Source of the DNA: Elysia marginata
Taxonomy: Eukaryota; Mollusca; Gastropoda; Plakobranchidae
Direction: 5' to 3'
Length of the DNA: 20,121 nucleotides
Assembly (NCBI GenBank): GCA_019649035.1
Contig: BMAT01009815.1
Location: 27,262 to 47,382, forward strand
Shown here: positions 1 through 10,700 of the stretch, piece after piece
Layout of the letters: the number at the start of each line of letters is the position of its first letter
Numbering within the stretch: the stretch's first letter is position 1
The notes under the pieces: generated by a model
Databases searched by the model: none
Told to the model about the DNA's origin: nothing
The model's input: only the letters and a program-made list of their open reading frames with translations
Program-made: the position numbers and the translations under genes

Positions 1-130
1 GTTTGGAAGGCCCCTTTACCTGCAATTTAATTTAGCTTTCGAAGTTAAATCAGTATCAGCAGAAAATTTTGAAAAAAAAAAAAACACTATCCATGAGATA
101 AAAATTATACCTACAACACCAAGAAGAGCT

Positions 131-304
131 AAATTCAACCACAAAATATTGATAGTTGCTCAAGCTACAAATCATTAATCGATAGTTGATCTCATATAAA
201 AGAATTTTCTCTCACCAACGCGTTAAACTCGACCACAAAATATCGATAGTCGTTTAAGATACAAAGCGTTAATCAATAGTTGATCTCCCAGATTATTTTC
301 TCTG
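131..304. repeat. Diverged tandem duplication, two copies of about 94 and 80 bp
   Basis: Copy 1 starts at 131 and copy 2 at 225. Both carry, in order, ACCACAAAATAT, GATAGT, a TACAAA block, TTAATC, ATAGTTGATCTC and TTTTCTCT. They differ by scattered substitutions and a short gap before the last block. There is no coding content. Confidence 0.7.
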
Positions 305-381
305 ATTGTGTGACTTTTTCCTGCCTGCTAACTCAGCTCCACTTGTTTGGTTGTTGGGAACGATTTAAAACAATTTATAAA

Positions 382-412
382 CTAGTAAAGTGCCCGCAAT
401 TGCGCGGGTTTA
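382..412 (-). mobile_element. Probable Helitron 3' terminus
   Basis: On the minus strand the sequence reads CCCGCGCAATTGCGGG, a 5-bp stem (CCCGC/GCGGG) with a 6-nt loop, followed after 7 nt by CTAG at 385-382 and then T. A short GC hairpin about 10 nt before CTRR, with a T following, is the hallmark of a Helitron 3' end. The body would extend rightwards from 382, but I could not find its 5' TC end and no Rep/helicase coding is visible, so this is at best a non-autonomous or truncated copy. Confidence 0.45.
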
Positions 413-654
413 AGCAAAGATAACGAAATTACTTTAAATAAGGAATTTGAGAATGAGCTGGCCTCCAATTAAAATGTTCCCTTATTTTCTTTTTGTCCCC
501 ATAATTTTGTATTATCTACAGCGGGCATTTCTTCTTCTTTCGGCAGGCTTACCTTCTGCGCGTCTTATATTCTGTCTTTGAGTTTTCTCTCAACGCCTTC
601 TCTTTATTTTTCATCTCCCTAAAACCATTTTATCCTCCTCTTTATCATACTCCA

Positions 655-720
655 CCTCTCTCTCTCTCTCTTTCTCTTCCTTTCTCTCTGTCTGTCTTTG
701 TTTACATGTCTGTCTCTCCC
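655..720. repeat. (CT)n and TCTG pyrimidine-rich microsatellite
   Basis: Near-pure CT from 655 to 671 is followed by degenerate CTTT, CTCT and CTGT runs. Pyrimidine-rich DNA extends on both sides (about 530-740). Confidence 0.9.
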
Positions 721-1398
721 TTCCTCTCCCACATTCTCTTTTGACCCTAGCCCATGAGTTTTTGCTGCAAGATTAATCTTGCAAATGTACATCCAGGTCT
801 AGATTCTATAGCAGGGTTTTAGCTTATACCGGTATGTGGATCCAAGAAAGCCGAGAATAGATTAGTTCTACTGCAATATTATTTAGAGCAGCTGAGGAGT
901 AGATAGATCTATTGGGCTCATGAGCGAATGACCCTACCTATCAACTCGGGGATTCTAGCCATTTCCTGAAGCCGCGTTAAAGGCGATTTCTCTTTCCGTC
1001 TATCATGCTTTTCTTTACAACCAAGACCAAGAGAATTTACTGAAGTAAAATTTAGATCTACGTTCATACATATTGGTTCTCATGTGTTACATTTATTTTT
1101 GTAATGAATCATAGCCTGTCATTTGAGATAAAAAACAAAATACATAAATGAAAAATTTAGTTCATGTAATATTATCATTCCTTGAAATGTTAGATGGAAG
1201 TGTGCAAATGTGCGAGCATGAAATCTGCACACTTCTAAATCCCGTGCTTTGCACAACATATGGCTTAATGAATGTCGCACTCTATTGCACATCGAATTCG
1301 TCTGTACGGAGAGATCACATTTTACACACTTCTGCCAACGGCGGAAGAACACTGAAAATAGTTTCACCCGCTTCAATCGTTGAATTTTGCAGAATTTA

Positions 1399-1425
1399 GT
1401 TTAGATCTAGATCTAAAATTTAGAT
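1399..1425. repeat. TAGATCTA-type palindromic motif cluster
   Basis: TTTAGATCTAGATCTAAA is a near-perfect palindrome. Related TAGATCT or GATCTAG motifs recur at about 904, 1050, 1503, 8089, 8167 and 8395. Such motifs are abundant in some gastropod genomes as I recall them; no function is claimed. Confidence 0.5.
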
Positions 1426-2806
1426 TAAGAGTCTAATAATTTGACTGACACCTAGAAATCAATTTGGATAAAATAGATTTAGAGCAAGATAAAGAGGATG
1501 ATTGATCTAGAGTCTATATTAGGCCTAAATCTTGATTAGATTTTGGAGCCATATTTCTTCCATTTCAGGCTCTGCGTGTCATCTTTTCTCTTCTTTTAGC
1601 CTTAGGGCATGACAGGCTCTCCGTGTAAAGTTTCGTACCGGTAATTCATTAAGGACACCGTTTTTTACTTATTGTATGCTCTCCTAGCCGCAGGACACGG
1701 AGCCATTTTCCTCTTTACAAAACTGGACATTTTATCCAGAAACTATGCTTTGCTCATCTGCAATCTTTGACTTTTTTATTTAACATGAGTTAGGGGCACT
1801 GCTCTAATGATTTAGACATGACCATCATAAGCAAAGCTCTAGGTACATCATTTAGAGCTCTCAATGTTACAGTCAGCTGTCTGAAAAAAAATATAGAGGT
1901 AAAGCTCCACAAAGTTTAGTAGTTCCTACTCTCTATCTTTTAATCATAGATGAAAAGATATAAATGTAAAAGCTTCCAGTAGGTAACTTTGTTCAGGGCA
2001 ACAAAGAACGATCCTCACATTCATATTTGATTTAAAGTAATAAAAAGTGGCAATAATCATACGCAATAGGCCTAAACCCATTTCGCTTAAAAGGCCTTTT
2101 GTCATCACAGTGCGATCTAGAATGGTTTAATCCGGTACGCACACGTTATTCATTCTCTTTAATCTATTATTCCGGCGAGCTGTAAGTTAATCTAGCCAGG
2201 CCTTTTAAAGCCTATGAATAAGTGATCAGAAAAATTATGACAAGGGATTTCGAATAACAATTTCATTGCAGCTGCCCCGTTTTCTTTACTGTGGTTTGTT
2301 TATTTGAATAGTCCTGAGGCAAAATACCCCTCAAGCATAATTTTCAGTTTAGCTACAACACGATCCTGGCATTTCTGTTTCCCATTTTGTTTGCGAGCAG
2401 ACCAATCACTTCATTGTATGCTTCTGAGTACGGTACTTCCTATTTTATCAATATTTTTTCGGCCCTACTGTTTTCCTTACTAATTTCCATACCTCTTTTG
2501 GCATACCACCATATTTCTCCTGCACTGTCTGTTAAAGGTTCGATCAAAGACATTGTATTTCCTTGATATTCATTGTTTCCTGAGATGACCTATTCATGCA
2601 TAATAGATACAGCACTGGACTATTCAAGCTCTCTATTGATTGGCGCATGCCAATGCTGCATTCTTGAGGCACTTCGGCTACGCTTGTTAACACCGACAAT
2701 GGCTTTTCATTTACTGTGTACAGCTTACCTATATGTCTCTTTAAAAAAAAAAGGATATCTGCAGACGCAATAAGAAAATAAGTACTTGCTTAAGATGGGC
2801 TTTTAT

Positions 2807-3313
2807 TGATTATGCCTTCACCGACAAACGAATGTTATTTAAAGGACAGTATACTCAATATTAGCTTCACCGACAAACTGATGCTGTTTAAAGGATAGTA
2901 TACTGATTATAACTTCACCGACAAACTAATGTTGTTGAAAGGATAGTATACTGATTATAACTTCACCGACAAACTAATGTTGTTTAAAGGATAGTATACT
3001 GATTATAACTTCACCGACAAACTGATGCTGTTTAAATGATAGTATACTGATTATAACTTCACCAACAAACTAATGTTGTTTAAATGATAGTATACTGATT
3101 ATAACTTCACCGACAAACTGATGTTGTTTAAAGGATAGTATACTGATTAAAATTCACCGACAAACTAATCTTTTTTAAAGGATAGTATTGTGATTATAAC
3201 TTCACCGACAAACTAATCTTTTTTAAAGGATAGTATTGTGATTATAACTTCACCGACAAACTAATGTTGTTTTTAGGATATTATACTGATTATACTCTCA
3301 CCGACAAAATAGT
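2807..3313. repeat. 48-bp minisatellite, about 10.3 copies
   Basis: The block TTCACCGACAAACTAATG recurs at about 2817, 2866, 2914, 2962, 3010, 3058, 3106, 3153, 3201, 3249 and 3297, giving spacings of 49, 48, 48, 48, 48, 48, 47, 48, 48 and 48. The rest of each unit reads TTGTTTAAAGGATAGTATAC then TGATTATAAC. Middle copies are nearly identical and end copies more diverged, as expected from unequal exchange. The period is a multiple of three, but stops occur within the unit in every frame I read, so it is not coding. Copies 8 and 9 share a CTTTTTT variant, indicating a recent local duplication. Confidence 0.95.
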
Positions 3314-3862
3314 CAAAAGAGGTAACACTGCACTCACAACCTTGAAAAGATGTAAACTATTATTATCACAAACCTTAATTTCTTTTCAATTTTTTCCCAC
3401 CTGCATGCTTGTATACCATTATACCAAAAAAACAAAACAAAACAAAACAAAACAACTAACAGATCACTTATGAATATACTGATATGCAGGAACAGGTCAT
3501 TTTTGTGTGATTTACTTGGATGGCTTAACATGATTCATAGACATCCAATTTAAAATTTACAACCCACTTGTAAGTATCCTTTCATGATAAGTCTCAGTCA
3601 ACATAGCGAATGACAATGGGCAGTAAGCTAAATCGTCTAGTTTTAATCCACAAAAGCGTTCTGAACGCACGCCCATCCATAATAACACATTAAAAATTTA
3701 CGATCTTAGTAGACTAAATCACTTCAACATCATTTTATAGATAGGTCGGACGACTTTTGTTTTGTTACCGAGTAAGCTTGACTGACTGTAAAGATATTGG
3801 GAGATATTAAAAAGCTAGCCGCAGTATAAATTTTGAAAGATCGCTCTTCTGAATTGCTCAGT
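3314..3862. other. No gene seen
   Basis: AT-rich DNA with an (AAAAC)n-like run at 3429-3451 and no recognisable element before the SINE at 3863. Confidence 0.6.
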
Positions 3863-4174
3863 GGCGTCGTGGTCTAGTGGTAGACGCTCGGCTTACGGAT
3901 CGAGAGGTCCGGAGTTCGAGTCCTGCTTTCGACAGGTCGACGTTTAGTCCTTGAGAAAGGCTATTTACACTCATTTCTTCGCCTCACTCATGCGTTAAAC
4001 GAGTGCCCGACTATAGGCAGTGAAAGATCTTGTCAGAATGTTAGAGTGATGAGCTTAACTAGCTGCTCCTCTGTGAGTTCAGAAGGTACTTTGGTTTGGA
4101 ACTGCCTCTCTGGGAACCCATGTAAAGCGCTTAGAGCACTATAGTGAATAAGCGCTGTATAAAAGCGCTCTTTA
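3863..4174 (+). mobile_element. tRNA-derived SINE
   Basis: The tRNA-like head has A box TGGTCTAGTGG (3870-3880) and B box GAGTTCGAGTCC (3912-3923), but its acceptor and T stems do not pair, so it is not a working tRNA. The body includes GTCCTTGAGAAAGGC and CCTCACTC blocks of a kind widely shared by metazoan SINEs. The 3' part carries AGCGCT three times around TAAAGCGCTTAGAGCACTAT, a TATAAA-containing tail seen in many aquatic-animal SINEs and LINEs. A 6-bp CTCAGT occurs on both sides (3857-3862 and 4175-4180), a possible but short target-site duplication. Length is about 310 bp. Confidence 0.75.
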
Positions 4175-4823
4175 CTCAGTCTCCTTGAAAATAAGTTCGG
4201 AAATAATCTGAACTACCCTAAAATATACTGTACGCGGGTTCTTGGTTGGTACAGGTGAAATCGAGCCTAATCTATGTCTTACAAGTTACACTACGGTTTT
4301 CACTGGTCTATGTCTTTCAGTATGATTTTAACTCATGTGGATCTTCCAGTACGGTTTCCACTACCTCATTGAATAAGTTGATGTCATTTTTTACTATTTC
4401 TGATTGAGCCGTGTCTTTGTGATTTTTTATAGTCTGGCATTTTCAATTTGGTTAATTCGTACTTACATATCTCGTTAACGTCCTCACTTGATATGAATAA
4501 TTAATATCCATAATGAACTAACAATTGAAGAGAAAACATCCATGTCAAAACTCTTATATTCAATAAATATCATCGTTTCTTTTAAGAAGGTAGATAGATT
4601 GATAATATAAAAAGTGTAGATTAAACCAGATCTATATTTACTCTGATTTCAAAAGCCATCGCCTTGAAATCTGTCTCTGAACTATTACAGATGCGAATAC
4701 CACTATTTCACATCCCCTCAGGTGCTCTTCTTTGGATCTCTACTTAACTTTGATGAATCTTAATGACTGAAACATGTGAAGTAGGCTAAGTGAAAATGGC
4801 CGAAAACTGCTCACTGTTAGTAT

Positions 4824-4892
4824 GATTCGAACCCTCAATTTATAGTAGCTTCGGCACCCTCAATGTACCTTGTCTAGCGCGCTAGGAGAGTG
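4824..4892 (-). mobile_element. tRNA-like SINE head
   Basis: On the minus strand GGGTTCGAATC (4834-4824) is a B-box match. About 35 nt upstream of it TAGCGCGCTAGACAAGG (4884-4868) resembles a degenerate A box and D arm, and GGGTGCCGAAGC lies between them. The head is decayed. The sequence after the B box (towards 4740) may be SINE body, but its end is not visible. Confidence 0.4.
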
Positions 4893-5686
4893 AAAAAAGC
4901 AGCCATGAATTATCTTTTGATGGATGTTAGATGGAATATGCTCAAAGGCAACAAATCTTCCAGCGTGGGCACGAGCCAGATTATTAAACCAGCGTCGTAG
5001 TAGAGCTTTGTGGATAAGCAAATTAATTTTTAGTGAAGTATATATTACAGCTCAGAGAGTACAGACGAAGTATTTCATCTATACTCTTAGAGCTGGAATG
5101 TATACCTTACTAAATTTTTTATGAGTCAGACATGTCTTTTATAGTAAACATTAGAAACCTCATTAACTATTCGTTTGAAGCAGACTGTGTCCTATGGTCA
5201 TTATTCAGTGCTAGAGAAAGCTTGAAACGAATCTGTAGTGAATTTTTAAATCGGCGATGAAATAAACGTAATGTAGCTGTGTTAACTATGAATAGAGAAC
5301 GTTTTAAAAGTAGTTTTCAGTAGCTGTGGTAGTTGCACTCTTTGAAAAGGTTATTCTGAACAGTGTACTCAATTTTCAAGTTTGCTTAGTGTTTCTAAGA
5401 ATTTTTAGGGTAGAACCATTTGTGTTTTCTTTAGTAGGTCGACCGGCCGTGCGTTTCAATACACGGCCTTGTAGACTTCTTTTTTTGAAGCAGAGGTTGA
5501 GCCTTTGAAAAAGTGGAAAAGATTTCTATGTTTCATTTCGGAAGAAACGATAGCAATATATTAGTTTCATTCCCGATTTTTTCAAACTATATGTGGCTAG
5601 TGAAGTTGTCCAGGTAATAGCTTCACCCTCTGTGTATCCTACCAACCATGAACAGTCACGAATCTTGCTTTAGTACAGCAATCGCT

Positions 5687-5698
5687 CCCCCCCCCCCC
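5687..5698. repeat. Poly-C run (12)
   Basis: Twelve consecutive C. Similar runs occur at 8461-8472 (12 C) and 16789-16797 (9 C). Confidence 0.95.
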
Positions 5699-5868
5699 TG
5701 CTTTTTCTTTTATGTTGTTAAGGTCAGGGCAGGCCATCCTTCCATGTCAACCTCTTTTCAATCTGGATCTTTCATCTCATTCGTCTGAACTCGCCTTTGT
5801 TTGTTTGGGAGTCAACATCAATGACATAGCTCACCCCCTTCGCTCCCCCTATTGGTTTCTCTGCCTAT

Positions 5869-5870
<2 letters not shown>

Positions 5871-5911
<41 letters not shown>

Positions 5912-5927
5912 GTCTGTCTCTCTCTGT
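5871..5927. repeat. (TC)n then (TCTG)n microsatellite
   Basis: Pure TC runs from about 5873 to 5902, then TCTG/TCTC units to about 5927. It accounts for the poly-Ser/Leu stretch in an overlapping frame, which is not a gene. Confidence 0.9.
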
Positions 5928-6455
5928 TTACATCTTCCGTCTCACAAGCATGTTTCTTTGCCTGAACTCACTGAAAGACTATGCCTCTCCCTGCGTATGT
6001 CTTTATCCCTTTTCTCTCACTTTTCGTTACAATGTATCTTCTTTTCCTTTCTTCACATCGCTCTCCTCCATCTTTGTCTTGTTCATCTGTTTTGTTTTCA
6101 ATTTTGCCCAATGCCTCTTAACTATTACGATGGAGATTTTGAAATTAAGATTATCTGCTTAGTACAGATAAATGCCACTGGCCCAATTTACAATGAAAAT
6201 AATCACAAATCTCGTATTTTATAAAAGATCTTCAGACTACATTCTAGTTATTGATATTAAATAAACACGGAAGAAGCAAATTTAGTAAACTTTATTTTAA
6301 AATAGAGAGCTCGTTTTATATACTTACAAAGATTTCTAAGAATAGTTGGTTCATATAATGAGGGGATGCGTAGGCTAGATCATTATGTAGTCGCATGGAG
6401 ATACAAGCGATTTTGCAGTCGTAATTTGGTGGCCGGCAATTGAATGAAGCATAAG

Positions 6456-6469
6456 TATATATATATATA
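6456..6469. repeat. (TA)n microsatellite
   Basis: Seven TA units, followed by ACATGTATAT. Confidence 0.9.
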
Positions 6470-7272
6470 CATGTATATCTCGTCATCCACCTGATTTAGA
6501 TCCACTTTTACTGGCTCATTAATGCACACTAAAAACTCCCGGTACCACTGCAGGCTGCTCGCTCCCCTCAGAACACAAAGTCTAGATATGAACCCATCAA
6601 TGGAGAGAAGAAGAAATCGAGGAAGGAGTAATAAGGAGGAAAGTTATACTTTTAAAGCGCCATGCCCAAACACCCCTACGCCCCCTCCCCAACCCAAGAA
6701 AAAAAATCTCTCTAAACAAATTAATATTCTTGTAAAAACTGCATCCTAGATCGTGTGACCTCGCACTTAAAGCTAACATTGAATCCGCTAAGCCTATGTT
6801 TTGTTCGCAAAGCTTTCAATCCTCTTTAAAAGTCTCCGCGTATCGGGCAACATTAAGATTTTTTCTTCACAAAGATAAAAACACAAAAGAATTCTCTTAC
6901 CATTATTATGTGACGTGATTCTTTGATGGTTATCCGTATTTAGATGATAATACTAATCAATCATTCATCTCATCATAAAAAGATCGCATCTTTCGATCCT
7001 TTGTCAAGATATTGTTCTCGCTCAATCGACTCTTATTATAACTATCTTTATTTCTTTTGGCAACCACTGTAAGTAAAAACTTGACCTAGATAACTTATTA
7101 AAGTTGAGAGGTATAAGAGATGAAACAGACATGTCTTTTGAAGTGCGCGTTGAGTCATTTCATTTTCAAAGCTACGGTTAATTGACTTCAGGCTGATCTT
7201 TACTGTCTCTGTGGCCTAGCGGTAAGACACTCGCTCAGAGATCGAAAGGTGCGTGGTTCGATCCCTGACCGA

Positions 7273-7284
7273 GTCAAACCAAGG
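7273..7284 (+). repeat. Left target-site duplication of the inserted SINE
   Basis: GTCAAACCAAGG is identical, 12 of 12, to 7550-7561 and abuts the (TCAA)n tail side of the insertion. Confidence 0.85.
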
Positions 7285-7549
7285 TTTGATTGATTGATTG
7301 ATTGATTGAAGGATATTTTTACAACCCCAATTCCACTTCAAAGGTGCTCTCAAGGGCTTGGGTCCCAATGACAATGTACGGGCTGCCACCCAGAGACTAG
7401 CGGGGATACCATGACTCAGCCTCAGCCGGTCACATTATACTGACACCGACCCAACCAGTAGGGGCCCGGACTGTGCTTGGCTGAGGCTCGAACCCACGAA
7501 CTCTGGGCCATGGAGCGAGGCCTCTACCAACTGAGCTATCTAGGCCCCC
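7285..7549 (-). mobile_element. Second SINE inserted, in reverse orientation, into the SINE at 7204
   Basis: Read on the minus strand it starts GGGGGCCTAGATAGCTCAGT, with A box TAGCTCAGTTGG and B box GGGTTCGAGCC, then a GC-rich body, and ends in a (TCAA)n tail at 7286-7310. A perfect 12-bp target-site duplication, GTCAAACCAAGG, flanks it at 7273-7284 and 7550-7561. Head, tail and duplication together show a complete, fairly recent insertion of about 265 bp. Its body contains GGTCGGTGTCAGTATAATGTGACCGG, related to the central block of the host SINE, so the two families share a module. Confidence 0.85.
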
Positions 7550-7561
7550 GTCAAACCAAGG
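7550..7561 (+). repeat. Right target-site duplication of the inserted SINE
   Basis: GTCAAACCAAGG directly follows the GGCCCCC that is the 5' end of the inserted minus-strand SINE, and matches 7273-7284 exactly. Confidence 0.85.
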
Positions 7562-7735
7562 ACTTTACAATTGGTATTAGCAGCTGATCCGCCTAGTGTC
7601 TGGCATGATAGATTCAGTGTTAAGTCTGGTCGGCCCGGTGTCAGGATAATGTGACTGGGTGTTGTGTACGCAAGAGCTCCTTACATTACAGTGTGGCAGC
7701 ACGCTTTCAATTGTCCCCAGCGCCGTCTTTAATAT

Positions 7736-10700
7736 AACTTCGAAGTTGACTTGGACGTCAAAAATTTAAACAACCAACCAACCCCTCGCTTTTCTCTCTC
7801 TTTCTTGTCAAATAAAACTTCATCAAATTTAATTTTAGAAGCAGAAACACGCTCCCATCTCTCTTTCATATCTACTCTCCAGACATTTCTCCTAAGTTTC
7901 AGTTTGCATAGACCCTGGAAATGGCATTCACCATCAAAAATTGGAAGAAAACTTTGCACGCAGAGCCTGGAGGCCTTAAGGCTAAAACGGAGGTAGACAT
8001 GACACCTAGAGCTTAAAGTGGAAGAAAAATGACCAAAACCTGCGCTAGATATAGGCTTAATCCAGACTCTAGACCAAATATCTCCTAGATCTAGCTCTAA
8101 GTATAAATTGTCTACAATGATTTTTAGAAGTACGTCAAATTTTTAGACAATCAATCTAGATTTTAGATCTAGATGTAAACTAGATTCTGCAGAATCCAAC
8201 AAACGAAGTTGAGAAGCGGATAATCCTATGTGTGTTCTTCTACCTACCATTTTTCTCGAACCATATAAAATCTGTCCTAAAATATTAGGTCCACATTTAA
8301 AAGGTCTGAACATCCGCCACATTTTTTTTTGCTCTGTAATATCATGCATAGTTTCCTACTTTTTGTTTCATTACTGTGTTTTGTTTGCACGACTAGATCT
8401 AAATCTATGACAAACACAATATTTGAGTGCTATGTCACGTCATAGAATGTTTTGCTATCTCCCCCCCCCCCCAATTTGTGTAATTATTCTCCTTGGATAC
8501 ATACATGTTTAATCATTACAGGCTCACATACAACAAAACTTAATCGCTTAGACATCAGCCACGGACATAGAGAGTAAAGAGGAAAACCAAATGCGTATTG
8601 ATTTACAAGCAAACCCTGTTAGGTTCTCTCACAGCTCTCTCCATCTAGAATCGAGATTAGACTTGCCCCGGGCGGAACTTCCAACTGTTCCAATCAGTTG
8701 ACGTAAATAAAGACATGTCCAACTGGAAAGTATTGTGCTCGTGTGACTGAGCATAAAATAACAATAAAGCCTTGCTTTAACAAAGAATGCTTTAAAAACG
8801 TCAATTAAACACGAGAAAAATGAAAACGTCTGCGTAGGGATTTTGTTGAAGTTTGTTACTCTTTTAGTTTTACAAAAATGTAAATAAATAACGATAGAAT
8901 AAAATTTTAATAAATTTAGTCAAGGCAATGTCTAGGCAGAAGGTTTTTACTTAGGTTAGAAAACGAGGCGGGGTTTTTCGGGAGTTTTATTACCGTGATT
9001 TTTTTTCTAGGCAATGTTAAATCGCAATTAAGATAAATAGCCTTAATAAAAAGTTTTATTCATAGCCTACATCAGAATTTTTATTGGGGCATATGATTCC
9101 TTTCAAAAGTGCTGCAGAGGTATCAACATTTCTGCATGTTATGTTTCAGGGTTGGCAGTTTAGGTTTTAGAAAACATGAAGTAATTATTGTGCCGTGCTA
9201 CAGTAAATTGAAAAAAAAAACGCTCCTCAGTATTTTCCTGTTCTATCTCTATCTTTGTTTTATATGAGACAGATAATATTAAGGCGGTGAATCATTTTAG
9301 AGTTAGAAACGACCGCATTACCAAATTCAATACCATTATGCTTTATAAGACTATTGACAACTTTTTTTCATATTTTTTTTCGCATTGCGTCCAGCGTTTT
9401 ATGTAAAGATACTGAAAATTGCAAAGGCATATCTGGATTAACCGTCTTTTATCTGAGATCAGAAATCTTACTTTAAAATACCGCGTATCCGCAATGCTTC
9501 TGACCTATATTTCAGAAGGGTCACGTAAGTCTTGCAAAAATACCAATCTCTTCCGCCCTCCTGCTTGCACATTGCGCACCTTTTTGGGTGTGGGTATATA
9601 GGAAAAATATTACGCAGCTTTATTTTAAAAAAGCTCTTTACAGCACTTTCGATACAACATTTCGCACCAATAGTGAGAATCACGTGGTAAATGGAGGTCA
9701 AACCATTCCTAGTAACACATTTTGTATGTTTGATTGATCGAAGTTTTAGAACAACTTGGTTTTAAGTTGCGGATGCAAGGCATATTTAAACACATCAAGC
9801 AAACTCTAACCCCCTTCCCCCACCAACACACATAGATAAAAGGCATTGATTAGTATTTAGAAATTTTCAAGGCCTCAATGCCGAATAGCTGCACATTATT
9901 TTGTCTGCTAATAGGGTAGTAATACTGCAACCTTGTCAGTAGCTTAGGTTTAGTCATGGAGGAACCTGAAAACAACAATGAACTATTTGAACCATGATGC
10001 AGCAGCTAAATAACAACAATATCAATTTGAACTAATGCACCAAATGCGCAGGGTATCAAAATGTAATCAAGAACTCTAGATTTGTTATTCATTTTGAACA
10101 AAAAGAAAATCAAAAAAGCATGAGTAAAAATGCGTACATTTACACGACAGTTTTTTTCCTTAACTAAATACATCGGGTATTTATTTCTTATTTTCATCCA
10201 GTGAGTTACGTGTTCGTCATAATCTTCCAAAAAAAAAAACGAAGGGTTGTTAAATGGTTTATACGAGAAACCGATTCGTTGCGACCCCCTCCCCCTCTTC
10301 CATGATATGACCATAAAATTTCTAAATACGTCCAATCTCAAAACATTTTTTCTGCATACTGTGAATTTCAGACAAAAAGGTAGCCGGATTTTAGTAAAAT
10401 GAATGTTTTATAGAATTAGAAAAACAATAAATAATTCTTACAAATGAGTGCGCAACATGACAAAAAAGGTGAGTTCTTTACAAGGAGAAAGAAATAATAC
10501 TGTATCAAAGAAAGATATAGGAAGAAGTAGGGGAAAAATAATGTTGCCATCTTACTTGAATAGACTTAAAAGACCCTAAAAGAAGAGCTTATTCTTTTAA
10601 TAAAAAAGGCTTCTTGAAATAAGTCTCTCAAGGTAATAGTATGCATTAAAAGAGTAGTCTTAAAATCGTGCTAATAGTAATAAACGGGTTAGCAACATAA

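Larger units (their letters stand above)
413..2806. other. No gene seen; possible Helitron remnant and pyrimidine tracts
   Basis: To the right of the Helitron end the sequence is AT-rich, with a long pyrimidine-biased stretch (480-740), scattered AGATCTA motifs (900-1510) and palindromes such as AAAAGGCCTTTT (2089-2100). Open frames reach at most about 85 codons, overlap on both strands and show no domain or paired splice sites. Confidence 0.6.
4175..7203. other. Mostly featureless, apart from the SINE head and microsatellites listed
   Basis: AT-rich DNA. The longest frame (5712-6224, +) owes its length to the (TC)n array. I found no exon with paired splice sites and coding-like composition. 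Confidence 0.6.
7204..7735 (+). mobile_element. tRNA-derived SINE, split by a second SINE
   Basis: The head is tRNA-like, with an A box TGGCCTAGCGG (7212-7222) and a B box GGTTCGATCCC (7255-7265) at normal spacing, but it does not fold as a true tRNA. The element is interrupted after GTCAAACCAAGG (7284) and resumes at 7562 with ACTTTACAATTGG. The body includes CCGGTGTCAGGATAATGTGACTGGG (about 7637-7660), a conserved block I recall from mollusc and other lophotrochozoan SINEs of the MetaSINE or RUDI type; the exact family name is uncertain. The 3' end near 7735 is an estimate because I found no convincing outer target-site duplication. Without the insert it is about 255 bp. Confidence 0.75.

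Noticed and set aside
542-620. A minus-strand exon ending CAGAAG|GTAAGC
   Set aside because: The Lys/Glu-rich frame simply reflects the pyrimidine-rich + strand, and the segment probably belongs to the Helitron-like repeat.
3863-3935. A functional tRNA gene
   Set aside because: A and B boxes are present but the acceptor and T stems do not pair, and a SINE body follows directly.
5712-6224. A 170-codon + strand frame, the longest in the window
   Set aside because: The (TC)n-(TCTG)n array supplies the open stretch; the rest has no domain and no exon signals.
7204-7270. A functional tRNA gene
   Set aside because: The stems are degenerate and the sequence continues into a SINE body.
9512-9524. 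A 9-nt or longer exon before GTAAGTC at 9525
   Set aside because: The acceptor and donor look fair, but no partner exon in matching phase was found.
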